From Sulfolobus islandicus Y.N.15.51 (GTDB taxonomy: Archaea; Thermoproteota; Thermoprotei_A; Sulfolobales; Sulfolobaceae), in NCBI RefSeq assembly GCF_000022485.1, contig NC_012623.1:1116001-1180000 (forward strand): DNA of 64,000 nt, given 5' to 3'. Numbering within the stretch: the stretch's first letter is position 1; every line of letters begins with the position of its first letter. This document shows positions 53,890 to 63,123 of this stretch, piece by piece. The notes beneath the pieces were generated by a model. That model made no database searches. It was not told where the DNA came from and was given only the letters and a program-made list of their open reading frames with translations. The translations under genes were made by a program, and so were the position numbers.

Positions 53890-54227
53890 ATCTTAGTTCC
53901 TGGAGGGACTTCTCCATCTACAGTTATTATCCTAGGTTTTATTCCTTTCGCTTCGTCCTCCTTACATCCGGCAGCTAATAACATACCTTGGCTCTCAAAA
54001 CCTCTAATCACTCTAGGCTTTAAATTGACTATAATTATTATCCTCTTGTTTAATAACTCATCTGGAGTGTAATATTCTCCTAAGCCAGCAATTATTTGCC
54101 TTTGTTCTGAACCCAGGTCAACCATGAGTTTTAGGAGTCTTGTTCCTTCAATTCTTTCAGCTTGTCTTACAATTCCTACCCTAAGGTCTAATTTTGCAAA
54201 ATCGTCTATTGTAATTTGACTGCTCAT
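53883..54227 (-). CDS. Free-standing MetRS tRNA-binding domain (EMAP-II/CsaA-like)
   Basis: A 114-residue OB-fold protein: ITIDDFAKLDLRVGIVRQAE at the start, LLKLMVDLG, IAGLGEYYTP and ESQGMLLAA are typical of the C-terminal tRNA-binding domain of MetRS. The MetRS at 3366-5087 lacks this domain, so it may act in trans. ATG 54227 lies ~27 nt after CTTATAAT, supporting a leaderless start; the open frame further upstream is not used. Confidence 0.87.
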   Translation of the reverse strand: MSSQITIDDFAKLDLRVGIVRQAERIEGTRLLKLMVDLGSEQRQIIAGLGEYYTPDELLNKRIIIIVNLKPRVIRGFESQGMLLAAGCKEDEAKGIKPRIITVDGEVPPGTKIC

Positions 54228-54305
54228 GAGCTTAAGCATAATTGAAGAATTATAAGGATTTTGATTTACATAATAAAGTAAAAGTTTATACTCGTTGTAA
54301 GCTAA

Positions 54306-54315
54306 CTTTTTATAT
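54306..54315 (+). promoter_or_regulatory. A-box for the purine operon
   Basis: CTTTTTATAT is centred 26 nt before the purC ATG (54337), so the purCSQLF-F2-DM mRNA is likely leaderless. No clear operator symmetry is seen around it. Confidence 0.5.
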
Positions 54316-54336
54316 CGGCTATGTAAAATAGTCGTA

Positions 54337-55038
54337 ATGGAAGTTAACAAGATTTCTGAGGGAAAGACCAAGATAGTTTATGATTTTGATAAAGATCATG
54401 TATTACTCAGGTTTAAAGACGATATAACCGCTGGTGATGGTCAAAAAAGGGATGTAATGGAGGGTAAGGGCGTTTTAAACGCTCAAACATCAGCATTCTT
54501 CTTTAGATTATTGGAAAGAAATGGTATAGAAACACATTACGTAGGGATGAAAGATGAAAGAACAATGATAGTAAAGAAATTAAAGATGATACCAGTAGAA
54601 GTTGTACTAAGAAACATCGCAACGGGCAGCATAGTCAAGCGATTACCAATAAAAGAGGGCGAGGTTTTCGAACCGCCAATAGTAGAATTTTTCTTAAAGG
54701 ACGACTTGCGTCATGATCCTTTACTTAACTATTACCACATGGAACATCTTAAATTAATGAGTAGAAAGGAGGCTCAGTATATAGAAGACATAATGATGAA
54801 GACAAATGATGTATTATTCAATTTTATTAAAAATAAAGGCTTAATATTATATGACTTTAAGTTAGAATTTGGCCGTTTAGGCGATAAATTAGTGATAGGA
54901 GATGAAATATCACTAGATAGTATGAGGATTAGGGATCCTAATTCAAGAATATACGATAAGGATTTATATAGAAAAGGTTACGATTTGAAAACAGTAAAAG
55001 CCTCATATGAAGAATTTCTAAAAAGAATTGCCTCATGA
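54337..55038 (+). CDS. purC: SAICAR synthetase
   Basis: A 233-residue enzyme that adds aspartate to CAIR. Marks: [13 protein letters not shown] (about 5-17), [26 protein letters not shown] and EISLDSMRI. First gene of the purine operon; overlaps purS region by 4 nt of its open frame. Full length. Confidence 0.94.
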   Translation: MEVNKISEGKTKIVYDFDKDHVLLRFKDDITAGDGQKRDVMEGKGVLNAQTSAFFFRLLERNGIETHYVGMKDERTMIVKKLKMIPVEVVLRNIATGSIVKRLPIKEGEVFEPPIVEFFLKDDLRHDPLLNYYHMEHLKLMSRKEAQYIEDIMMKTNDVLFNFIKNKGLILYDFKLEFGRLGDKLVIGDEISLDSMRIRDPNSRIYDKDLYRKGYDLKTVKASYEEFLKRIAS

Positions 55039-55049
55039 GGTTCCCTTGT

Positions 55050-55304
55050 ATGAAATACTATGTAGAATTGATAATAATCAATAAAGACTCCGTTAGAGAC
55101 CCTGAAGGAGAAACAATACAAAGGTATGTTATTGAAAAATACGCAAACAACATAATCGAGACAAGAGTAGGAAAGTACATTCAGTTTAAAATTGAGGCTA
55201 ATAATGAAGAAGATGCTAAGAATTTAATTGAGAAAATTGCACGTGAGGGAAGATTATACAATCCAATAGTTCATAAAATTTTCGCCAGAGTGAGAAAAGA
55301 ATGA
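55050..55304 (+). CDS. purS: FGAM synthase subunit PurS
   Basis: An 84-residue beta-alpha-beta protein bridging PurQ and PurL: YYVELIIINKDSVRDPEGETI at the start and AREGRLYNPIVHKIF near the end. ATG 55050 is preferred to ATG 55035 because GAGGT lies 8 nt upstream and the length matches the family. Overlaps purQ by 4 nt. Confidence 0.9.
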   Translation: MKYYVELIIINKDSVRDPEGETIQRYVIEKYANNIIETRVGKYIQFKIEANNEEDAKNLIEKIAREGRLYNPIVHKIFARVRKE

Positions 55305-55975
55305 TTGCAATAGTTAAGTTCCCTGGTACTACTTGTGAAGCTGATGTCTATAAGGCGTTAATGGAGGCCGGAGTCCCCACAGTGATAGTAAAATATAAGG
55401 AATTCGATCCAGATAAATATAATGGAGTAATTTTACCTGGAGGATTTAGCTTTGGGGATTATTTAAGAGCTGGAAGTATTGCAGCTAGTACAGAAACTAT
55501 AAAGAAAGTTAAGCAAATGGCAGAAGAAGGAAAAATAGTAATTGGAATATGTAATGGGTTCCAAATCCTTGTTGAAAGCGGACTATTAAAAGGGGCCTTG
55601 TTACCAAATTTAAAATTAAGATTTATCTCGAAGTGGGTTTCCCTTAAGGTAATTAGAACCGATACAGTCCTAACTAAAGGACTAGACAAGAAAATAATAA
55701 GAATGCCCATAGCTCATGCAGAAGGTCGCTATTATGTAGATGATGTAGATTATGCAAAAACAAACATGGTTCTTCAATATTGTGATGAGAACGGGAATGT
55801 AAGTGAGGATACAAATCCCAACGGATCATTGCTTAATATAGCATCAATAGCCAATGAAGAAGGGAATGTAATAGGAATGATGCCACATCCGGAGAGGGCT
55901 TCCTTTAAACTGACCTCAGTTGATGGAACAGTGGATGGGTTAATTCTTTTGAGGAGGTTAGGAAAATGGGCTTAA
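55301..55975 (+). CDS. purQ: FGAM synthase glutaminase subunit PurQ
   Basis: A 224-residue class I glutaminase: FPGTTCEADV at the N-terminus, LPGGFSFGDYLRAG (about 46-59), nucleophile Cys in GICNGFQIL (about 86), and MMPHPERAS with the His/Glu pair. It supplies ammonia to PurL. ATG overlaps purS; the end overlaps purL by 10 nt. Confidence 0.94.
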   Translation: MIAIVKFPGTTCEADVYKALMEAGVPTVIVKYKEFDPDKYNGVILPGGFSFGDYLRAGSIAASTETIKKVKQMAEEGKIVIGICNGFQILVESGLLKGALLPNLKLRFISKWVSLKVIRTDTVLTKGLDKKIIRMPIAHAEGRYYVDDVDYAKTNMVLQYCDENGNVSEDTNPNGSLLNIASIANEEGNVIGMMPHPERASFKLTSVDGTVDGLILLRRLGKWA

Positions 55976-58095
55976 ATCTTCTCCCGATAGAAATGGACGA
56001 CATTCGAAAAAGGTTAGATAGAGAACCTAATGAGATTGAGTGGAGGGTGATTGACGCTGTATGGTCAGAACATTGTTCTTATAAGTCATCTAAAATCTTC
56101 TTGAAGAGCTTTTCCATAGATAGCCCCAATGTCATAATGGGCATAAAAGACTGGCAAGATGCTGGAGCAGTGGACATAGGAGATGGATGGGCTATAGTAA
56201 TAAAGGTTGAAAGCCATAACCATCCGTCCGCAATTGATCCATTTAATGGTGCCGCAACAGGTGTAGGAGGAATAATAAGGGACATTATCAGCAAGGGGGC
56301 TAAACCAATTGCACTCATGGACATGATAAGGGTTGGAAATCTAAAAATAAGGAAAAACGTATGGTTACTTAAGAACATAATTGCGGGAATTGCGGCATAT
56401 GGAAATAGTATTGGAGTTCCAGTAGTTGGTGGAGAATTATCATTCGATGATACATATAATGATAATCCGCTAGTAGATGTAGCAGCAATTGGAATAGTTA
56501 GAAAAGATAAGATAAAACCAAGTATAGTAGATAAAGCAGGACTTAAATTAGTGTTAGCAGGACTTACTGGAATTGATGGTTTAGGTGGGGCTTCATTCGC
56601 GTCCAGAAAGTTAAGTGGTGAAGACGAAATTGGAGCAGTACAGATAGCTGATCCTTTCGCTGGGAAAATTATACTAGATGTAACATTAGAGATTGCTGAT
56701 AAGGTAGAGGCTATTAAGGACTTAGGGGGCGGAGGGCTAGCAGTTGCTGTAACTGAGATGGCAAATGGACTTGGTGCTATAGTAGATATAGAGAAAATTC
56801 CGTTACGTGTAAAAAATATGGATCCTGCAGACGTAATCATATCTGAAACACAAGAGAGAATGTTATACGCAGTGGAGGAGAAAAACGTTGAGGAAGTATG
56901 TAAAGCTTTTGAAGAGTACGAATATCCTTGCAGTGTAATAGGTGAGATAACTAGTGAACCAATAATTAAGTTTAGATATTTTGGTAAAGATCTCGTTTCC
57001 CTGCCCACAAACGCGTTACTGGAGCCACCGAAGTTTTTATGGCCAATAAAAAACGTTAGGAAGAACGTTGAAGAGAAAAATGTTGATTTATCGTTAGAAA
57101 GCACAATATACACTGTATTATCACATCCAGATTTGGTAAGTAAAGAATGGGTTTATTCGCAGTTCGATTATGAAGTAAATACCTCAACAGTAGTCAAACC
57201 CGGTGATGCTAATGGCGCAGTAGTTTCGCTTCCTAACGGCAAGTTATTAGCGATAAAGGCCGATGGAAACCCTGACTTGTGCTCTGAGGATGCATATGAG
57301 TGTGGAAAAGGAATCGTGGCAGAGGCTTATAGAAATTTGGCTACAGTAGGAGCTAGAGGAATGGTTGCAGTTGACCATTTACAGTTTGGGGATCCAAAGA
57401 AGCCAGAAGTTTACTATACTTTCGTAGAAGCAATAAGAGGTATAGGGGAGGCTACTAGATTCTTTAACATACCTATTGTTGGCGGGAAAGTATCATTTTA
57501 TAATGAAAATAGTCAAGGAAAACCAATAAAGCCAACACCTTTAATAGTAATGGCAGGGTTAGTTCAAGGTAAATTACTTAAAAATAGAGTGGAAGATAGT
57601 TCATACGTTGTATTACTGGGGTACACACGAAAAGAATTAGGAGGATCACTATTATCAAAGATATTTAAGGTTCCTAGCCAAGCTCCTAAAGTAAGGTTAC
57701 AAGAGGATCTATTATCTTCTGAGGTAGTAATTGATGCTATAAATGAGGAGAAAATTACATTTGCGAAGGATATAAGTAGAGGTGGCCTAGCGGCTTCTCT
57801 TTTCAACATAATAGTTCATGGATACGGAGTAGAAATAAGTACTAAGAGTATTTTGAGCGATACTGACAATGTTGTAGAGAATTTATTCTCTGAAAGTAGT
57901 GGACGTTTCGTTATCTTAACTAATGAACCAGAATGGATAGTTGAAAAGAGCAGGAGTAAAGGTATTGTAGCATCTATAATAGGAAAAGTTAATAAAAAAA
58001 CAAGTATATTAACCATTGACAATACAGATTATGATCTTAAAACTATAGTTAATAATTACTTTAATTTTCTTGAGGAGGTGATAGGTAATGGGTAA
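55966..58095 (+). CDS. purL: FGAM synthase subunit PurL (small type)
   Basis: A 709-residue ATP-dependent synthase of the short type, which needs separate PurS and PurQ; both are directly upstream. Marks: VWSEHCSYKSSK (about 30-41), VESHNHPSAIDPFNGAATGVGG (read in parts, about 82-103), GGGGLAVAVTEMANGLG and the second AIR-synthase-like half with GDANGAVVSLPNG. Overlaps purF by 8 nt. Confidence 0.94.
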   Translation: MGLNLLPIEMDDIRKRLDREPNEIEWRVIDAVWSEHCSYKSSKIFLKSFSIDSPNVIMGIKDWQDAGAVDIGDGWAIVIKVESHNHPSAIDPFNGAATGVGGIIRDIISKGAKPIALMDMIRVGNLKIRKNVWLLKNIIAGIAAYGNSIGVPVVGGELSFDDTYNDNPLVDVAAIGIVRKDKIKPSIVDKAGLKLVLAGLTGIDGLGGASFASRKLSGEDEIGAVQIADPFAGKIILDVTLEIADKVEAIKDLGGGGLAVAVTEMANGLGAIVDIEKIPLRVKNMDPADVIISETQERMLYAVEEKNVEEVCKAFEEYEYPCSVIGEITSEPIIKFRYFGKDLVSLPTNALLEPPKFLWPIKNVRKNVEEKNVDLSLESTIYTVLSHPDLVSKEWVYSQFDYEVNTSTVVKPGDANGAVVSLPNGKLLAIKADGNPDLCSEDAYECGKGIVAEAYRNLATVGARGMVAVDHLQFGDPKKPEVYYTFVEAIRGIGEATRFFNIPIVGGKVSFYNENSQGKPIKPTPLIVMAGLVQGKLLKNRVEDSSYVVLLGYTRKELGGSLLSKIFKVPSQAPKVRLQEDLLSSEVVIDAINEEKITFAKDISRGGLAASLFNIIVHGYGVEISTKSILSDTDNVVENLFSESSGRFVILTNEPEWIVEKSRSKGIVASIIGKVNKKTSILTIDNTDYDLKTIVNNYFNFLEEVIGNG

Positions 58096-59443
58096 CATAC
58101 ATGATAAATGTGGTATCTTTGCTGTATCTAGTCCTAAAGAAGTAAATATTCAACTACTAGTAGAGGGAATTAGACTACTTCAGCATAGAGGTCAAGAATC
58201 GGCAGGTATCGCATATGCTGAGAATGGGGAAATATTGACAATTAAGGGACTTGGACTTGTAGATGAAGTATTTAAGGAAAATCTTAATAAATTTATAAAA
58301 AATGGAATAGGTCATGTAAGATATTCAACAAGTGGAAAAAGCTCAATTGAAGAAGCACAACCTTTAGGTGACTCAAGCGTAGTTGTGACATTTAATGGGA
58401 CTATAAGTAACTATTATCAATTTGGTTCATTTAAAGTAGATACTGAATTTATATATAGGTTCTTTAAGCAAAAATTAACCTTTCACTCTATTCCCGATAC
58501 CGTAAAGGAATTTATGAAAGTTGTTGATGGTGGATACTCTGTAGCTATTCTTTTGAATGATGAAGAGATTGTGATATTTAGAGATCCTAGAGGATTTCAT
58601 CCAGTTGTATTAGGATTTTTAGAAGGATCATTAGTAGTTTCCTCGGAGGATTCCGTTATTAGACAGCTAGGTGGGAGCGTTTTGAAACACATTCTACCAG
58701 GGGAGGTGATAACAATGAAAAATGGCAAAATATTATATGACAAAGTGATCTATGAAGAGGAGAAGAATTATGCTACTTGTTCCTTCGAATATATATACTT
58801 TGCAAGACCGGATTCTAATATAGATGGACATTCAGTCTACTCAGCTAGGATAAGGTTAGGTGAGTTATTGGCAGAGAAACATCCAGCTAATGGAGATATT
58901 GTAGTTCCAGTGCCGGACTCATCAAGACCGATAGCGTTGGGCTTTTCTAGAAAAAGTCGTATACCTCTGGAGGAACCTCTAGTTAGAACAATTTCCTCCG
59001 TAAGATCATTCATAATGCCAACTCAAGATAAGAGAAATGAGGTATTAGAAGAGAAATTTGGAGTGGTTGTTGATGCGGTAAGGGATAAAAGAATAGTTTT
59101 GATAGACGACTCAATAGTTAGGGGAAATACTATGAAGAGAATAATAAGTATGCTACGTAATGCTGGTGCCAAAGAGATTCATGTACGTATAGGATCACCC
59201 ATGATAAAATACCCTTGCTATATGGGAATAGACTTTCCTAAAAGAGAAGAGTTAATTGCCCATAATAAATCTGAAAGAGAAATAGGAAATGAGTTGAATG
59301 CAGATTCTATTGAATTTCTAAGTGTTGAAGAGATGGTACAAGCAATAGGTAGAAGGGATTTATGCAACGCGTGTTTTTCTGGGGTTTATCCTCTCAAATT
59401 TAAATATAATTCGACAGAGTTAGAAAGAGTATTTGGGAAGTGA
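58088..59443 (+). CDS. purF: Amidophosphoribosyltransferase (active form)
   Basis: A 451-residue enzyme of the first committed purine step. After a short propeptide MGNIHDK comes the nucleophile in CGIFAV (C8), then LQHRGQESAG, RYSTSG, FNGTISN (oxyanion Asn-Gly), and the PRPP loop VLIDDSIVRGNTM (about 338-350). Four cysteines at the expected Fe-S positions are present (TCSFEY, PCYMG, LCNAC). The next gene is a paralogue that lacks the nucleophile. Start ATG overlaps purL. Confidence 0.93.
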   Translation: MGNIHDKCGIFAVSSPKEVNIQLLVEGIRLLQHRGQESAGIAYAENGEILTIKGLGLVDEVFKENLNKFIKNGIGHVRYSTSGKSSIEEAQPLGDSSVVVTFNGTISNYYQFGSFKVDTEFIYRFFKQKLTFHSIPDTVKEFMKVVDGGYSVAILLNDEEIVIFRDPRGFHPVVLGFLEGSLVVSSEDSVIRQLGGSVLKHILPGEVITMKNGKILYDKVIYEEEKNYATCSFEYIYFARPDSNIDGHSVYSARIRLGELLAEKHPANGDIVVPVPDSSRPIALGFSRKSRIPLEEPLVRTISSVRSFIMPTQDKRNEVLEEKFGVVVDAVRDKRIVLIDDSIVRGNTMKRIISMLRNAGAKEIHVRIGSPMIKYPCYMGIDFPKREELIAHNKSEREIGNELNADSIEFLSVEEMVQAIGRRDLCNACFSGVYPLKFKYNSTELERVFGK

Positions 59444-59448
59444 TATTA

Positions 59449-60654
59449 ATGGCTGGAATACTAGGTATATTGGCATTCGATGACGTATGGAACGTATCTA
59501 GGTTTTTATATTATGGCCTAATAGGCTTACAACATAGAGGATACTCTAGAAGTGGAATAGCAATATTAAACAAGCAGAGAAATATATTTACTAAATTAGA
59601 GAACGTAGCACCTGAGGATCTTGAAATTAAAGACCTAAACGGATGGGCTGGAATAGGTTATGCTGGAATCAGAAATAAATATCCAATGACATTAGATAAC
59701 GGCGCCATAGTCGTTGATGGAATAATAGATGATACAAATATTCTTAACCGGGTCATAAAGGAGCCAGAAAAGACAATAGATGAGATTAAAAAACCAATCT
59801 CGTTCATAGCGATAAGTAAAGAAGGCCAGTTAATAGCCTATAGAGATGAATTAGGACTTAAGCCACTTAGCATAGGTGGATTTGGATTTGATTTAGCGGT
59901 TATTTCCTCTGAGCCAACATCAATGCTTGTAATAGGAGCTGAGTTCAAAAGGGAAATTAATCCAGGAGAGTTGGTAATTGTTGACAAATACCATATTGAA
60001 TCAAAACAAGTAAGGATGTCTAGAAAATCATATTGCACTATAGAGTACGTATACCAAGCGAGAATAGACAGTATAGTCAACGAAAAAGATATCTATGACT
60101 TAAGAGTGAAAATAGGGGAAGAGTTAGCTTTAGAATACCCAATAAGGACTGACTCAGTTATAGGAGTTCCAGAGACCGCATTACCTTTCGCAATAGGTTA
60201 CTCTAGGAAATTAAACATACCACTAGACTTGGGTTTTACTAGAACTGGAAGTCCAATAAGGACAATGTTATCATCTGATGCTTTCCTAAAGGTGGTTGGG
60301 GTTCAACTTAAACTAAACCCAATAAAAAGTGCGGTAAAAGGAAAGAGAATAATTCTTATAGATGATTCAATGGTTACAGGAACTACACTTAAAAATACCA
60401 TATTTAACTTGAGAAAACTGGGTGCAAAGGAAATCCATGTACTAATAGGAAGTCCTAAATTAATCTCGCAATGTCCATATGGGGTTGAGGTTCCTGAGGA
60501 AAAGGAATTAATCTCAGCTAATCTCGATGATGAAAAAATAGCTAGAGTTTTAGGTGCAGATTCTATACATTGGTTGAGTTTAGAAGGTCTATTCAGAGTT
60601 ATTGGACATAGGAACCTCTGCTTAGGGTGTATGACTAAAAAATACCCATGGTGA
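59449..60654 (+). CDS. PurF paralogue with inactivated glutaminase domain
   Basis: A 401-residue protein aligned along its whole length with PurF. The N-terminus is MAGILGILAF, so the nucleophile Cys is Ala. The oxyanion FNG is VDG, and RYST is replaced. The phosphoribosyltransferase half is kept: ILIDDSMVTGTTL PRPP loop and all four Fe-S cysteines (SYCTIEY, QCPYG, LCLGC). It may be a regulatory or scaffold partner of PurF, or may use free ammonia. ATG 59449 follows GTGAT. It sits between purF and purD in the operon, so it is probably made with them. Confidence 0.88.
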   Translation: MAGILGILAFDDVWNVSRFLYYGLIGLQHRGYSRSGIAILNKQRNIFTKLENVAPEDLEIKDLNGWAGIGYAGIRNKYPMTLDNGAIVVDGIIDDTNILNRVIKEPEKTIDEIKKPISFIAISKEGQLIAYRDELGLKPLSIGGFGFDLAVISSEPTSMLVIGAEFKREINPGELVIVDKYHIESKQVRMSRKSYCTIEYVYQARIDSIVNEKDIYDLRVKIGEELALEYPIRTDSVIGVPETALPFAIGYSRKLNIPLDLGFTRTGSPIRTMLSSDAFLKVVGVQLKLNPIKSAVKGKRIILIDDSMVTGTTLKNTIFNLRKLGAKEIHVLIGSPKLISQCPYGVEVPEEKELISANLDDEKIARVLGADSIHWLSLEGLFRVIGHRNLCLGCMTKKYPW

Positions 60655-60659
60655 GAAAA

Positions 60660-62099
60660 ATGAAAGTATTATTAGTCGGGGATGGAGCAAGAGAAAACGT
60701 CCTAGCTCATTCACTAGAAAAATCCACTAAAGGTTACAAGGTCTACGGGCTGTCGACATACATTAATCCTGGAATTAATTCAGTAGTGAAAGCAACTGGT
60801 GGAGAGTATTTTATAGGTAACACAAACCAACCAGAAATTGTTAAGGAAGTAATTAAGAAAGTAAACCCAGATTTTGGAGTAGTTGGGCCAGAGGACCCAT
60901 TATTCCGTGGAATTGCAGACGTTCTTAGACAAGAGGGAATACCAGTATTTGGAGCTAGTAAAAAGTGCGCTAGAATAGAGGAATCCAAAGCATGGGCAAG
61001 AGAGTTAATGTGGAAGTATTCTATTCCGGGGAGGTTAAGGTATAAGGTATTTTATACAATAGAAGACGCCGCAAAGTTCATATTAGAATATGGAGGTTCT
61101 GTTGCAGTTAAACCCGCTGGCCAAGCTGGAGGAAAAGGTGTTAAGGTAATAGCTGACTTAGAGGCTTACTTAACACAAGATAAAAGAGAGGCACTGACAA
61201 AAAGCGTAAACGATATAGGGAGTCTATACAATAAGGAAGGTGAGCCAAGAATTATAATAGAGGAGAAAGTGGATGGACCAGAATATACACTTCATGTTTT
61301 AACTGACGGAAAAACAACTATTCCTCTACCTTTGGCTCAAGATTATAAGAACGCATATCAGGATGGGATAGGCCCTGAGACTGGAGGGATGGGGTCAATT
61401 TCTGGACCTACTGAATTACTCCCATTTATCAATAACGAGGAGTACCAAACAACTTATGACATAGTTAAAAGGACTATAGATGCAATATATAAAGAGACTG
61501 GAGAGAATTACGTAGGAGTCATAGCAGGGCAAATGATGTTAACTGAACTTTGGGGGCCTACGGTAATTGAATATTACTCAAGATTCGGTGATCCAGAGGC
61601 TTCGGCCATAATTCCAAGAATAGAGTCTGATTTTGGAGAAATAATTGAGTTTACTGCTACTGGACATTTGAGTAAAGCTCGTATAAAATTAAATGACCAA
61701 CCTTCTATAGTAAAAGCTGTTGCTACTTTAGGATATCCTATCTCGAAACAAATGGCATCTGGACGTAAGATTGTTTTGGATTTAGATAAGATGAAAGAGC
61801 ATGGATGTATGGTATTTTTTGGATCTGTGGCGTTAGAGGGAATGCAGCTTATAACCAAAGGCTCCAGAGCTTTAGAAATAGTTGCAATAGGAGATTTCAG
61901 AGAAGCTTCTGAGAATTTGGATAAGTGTATTCAATACGTTAGTAGCGATACTAAATTAATATATAGAACTGACATTGGAAGGACAGTTGAATATCAGATC
62001 GAGAAGGCTGAAATTATAAGATATTCTTATAAAAATAGAGAAAAAAGAGGAATTCTTGGAGTTTCTGCAGATTGGTCTCCCAATGGTGGGTTGTGGTGA
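60660..62099 (+). CDS. purD: Phosphoribosylamine-glycine ligase
   Basis: A ~479-residue ATP-grasp enzyme that makes GAR. Marks: VLLVGDGARENVLAHSL, VVGPEDPLFRGIADVL, KPAGQAGGKGVKV (about 142-154) and the metal site RFGDPEASAIIPR. It is ~50 residues longer than bacterial PurD. ATG 60660 follows GGTGAG; ATG 60648 is less likely. The end overlaps purM by 4 nt. Confidence 0.93.
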   Translation: MKVLLVGDGARENVLAHSLEKSTKGYKVYGLSTYINPGINSVVKATGGEYFIGNTNQPEIVKEVIKKVNPDFGVVGPEDPLFRGIADVLRQEGIPVFGASKKCARIEESKAWARELMWKYSIPGRLRYKVFYTIEDAAKFILEYGGSVAVKPAGQAGGKGVKVIADLEAYLTQDKREALTKSVNDIGSLYNKEGEPRIIIEEKVDGPEYTLHVLTDGKTTIPLPLAQDYKNAYQDGIGPETGGMGSISGPTELLPFINNEEYQTTYDIVKRTIDAIYKETGENYVGVIAGQMMLTELWGPTVIEYYSRFGDPEASAIIPRIESDFGEIIEFTATGHLSKARIKLNDQPSIVKAVATLGYPISKQMASGRKIVLDLDKMKEHGCMVFFGSVALEGMQLITKGSRALEIVAIGDFREASENLDKCIQYVSSDTKLIYRTDIGRTVEYQIEKAEIIRYSYKNREKRGILGVSADWSPNGGLW

Positions 62100-63064
62100 G
62101 TGAAGAATATAAGAAAGCAGGAGTTGATTTGGAAAGATTACGTAATTATCATAATGCAATTTCTCAAATAATCTCGTCTACTTATAAAAATACTATTGTA
62201 GGAGCAGGGCATTATTCTGGAGTAATTAAGATAGGTAATCTTAACATAGCAATGCATACTGATGGTGTAGGAACAAAGACTTCACTAGCCTTACAAACTG
62301 GAATAATAAAACCTGTAGGAATAGACTGCGTTGCTATGAATGTTAATGACCTCATATGCGTTGGAGCAAAGCCAGTTGCCTTAGTAGATTATATTGCCTT
62401 AGAAAAGCCTATGGATAATGTGATAAATGAGATTATTAATGGTATTGTTCAAGGTGCCAAAGATGCTGATGTTGAAGTTATTGGGGGAGAGACCGCTATT
62501 ATGCCAGATGTGATTAGAGGATTTGATCTTTCTTGTACTGCGATAGGAGTTGTAGATAATCTAAAAACTGGAGTTGACATAAAGCCTGGAGACTACATAT
62601 TGGGATTAGAGAGCAATGGCATACATTCTAATGGGTACTCCTTAGTTAGGAAATTAATAGAAGAAGGTAAGATTTCACTTGATGAGTATAAAAGGGAATT
62701 ATTAAAACCAACTAGAATTTATGCCAAACAAGTTTTGGAAGTTATGAATATGATAAAGGGAGCAGCACATATAACTGGCGGTGCATTTACTAAGCTTAAA
62801 AGGCTTACTAGTTATAAGATTGTCTTAAATATGCCTGAACCCCCAGAGATTTTTAAAATTATCGAAAAAGCAGGAGTGCCTCATGAGGAAATGTATAAAG
62901 TTTTCAATATGGGCATAGGTATTGTCTTATTTATTTCAGAAGAATTAATGAAAGAAGTAAAAACAAAACTAGAAAGATATGGAACTGTATATGAACTTGG
63001 CAGAGTATATAATGGAAATGGGATCACTATAAAGACTTATAAGAACGAGATTCTCAGAGTATAG
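62096..63064 (+). CDS. purM: Phosphoribosylaminoimidazole synthetase
   Basis: A ~322-residue AIR synthetase. Marks: YKKAGVDLERLRNYH, MHTDGVGTKTSLA (about 54-66), MNVNDLICVGAKP, VIGGETAIMPDV and AHITGGAFTKLKRL. GTG 62096 gives a GTGA overlap with the purD stop. Last recognisable purine enzyme in the cluster. PurN/PurT and PurE are not in the window. Confidence 0.92.
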   Translation: MSEEYKKAGVDLERLRNYHNAISQIISSTYKNTIVGAGHYSGVIKIGNLNIAMHTDGVGTKTSLALQTGIIKPVGIDCVAMNVNDLICVGAKPVALVDYIALEKPMDNVINEIINGIVQGAKDADVEVIGGETAIMPDVIRGFDLSCTAIGVVDNLKTGVDIKPGDYILGLESNGIHSNGYSLVRKLIEEGKISLDEYKRELLKPTRIYAKQVLEVMNMIKGAAHITGGAFTKLKRLTSYKIVLNMPEPPEIFKIIEKAGVPHEEMYKVFNMGIGIVLFISEELMKEVKTKLERYGTVYELGRVYNGNGITIKTYKNEILRV

Positions 63065-63095
63065 AATTATGTATATACCTTTTAAACTCTAAAGA

Positions 63096-63123
63096 ATATA
63101 GAGGGTTCCAGTGGCCTCTATAT
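63096..63123. repeat. Perfect 9-bp inverted repeat over start of HTH/zinc-finger gene
   Basis: ATATAGAGG (63096-63104) and CCTCTATAT (63115-63123) are exact inverse complements around a 10-bp spacer. The repeat covers the expected transcription start (A-box CCTTTTAAAC at about 63078-63087) and touches the ATG at 63122. Half-site centres are 19 bp apart, about two helical turns. This is the classic position for an autorepressor operator; an mRNA hairpin hiding the start is an alternative. Confidence 0.5.

Noticed and set aside
56079-57113. A 344-codon open frame antisense to purL
   Set aside because: It is fully inside purL on the other strand, and its translation is Ser/Pro/Ile-rich without motifs, as expected for a shadow of a conserved gene.
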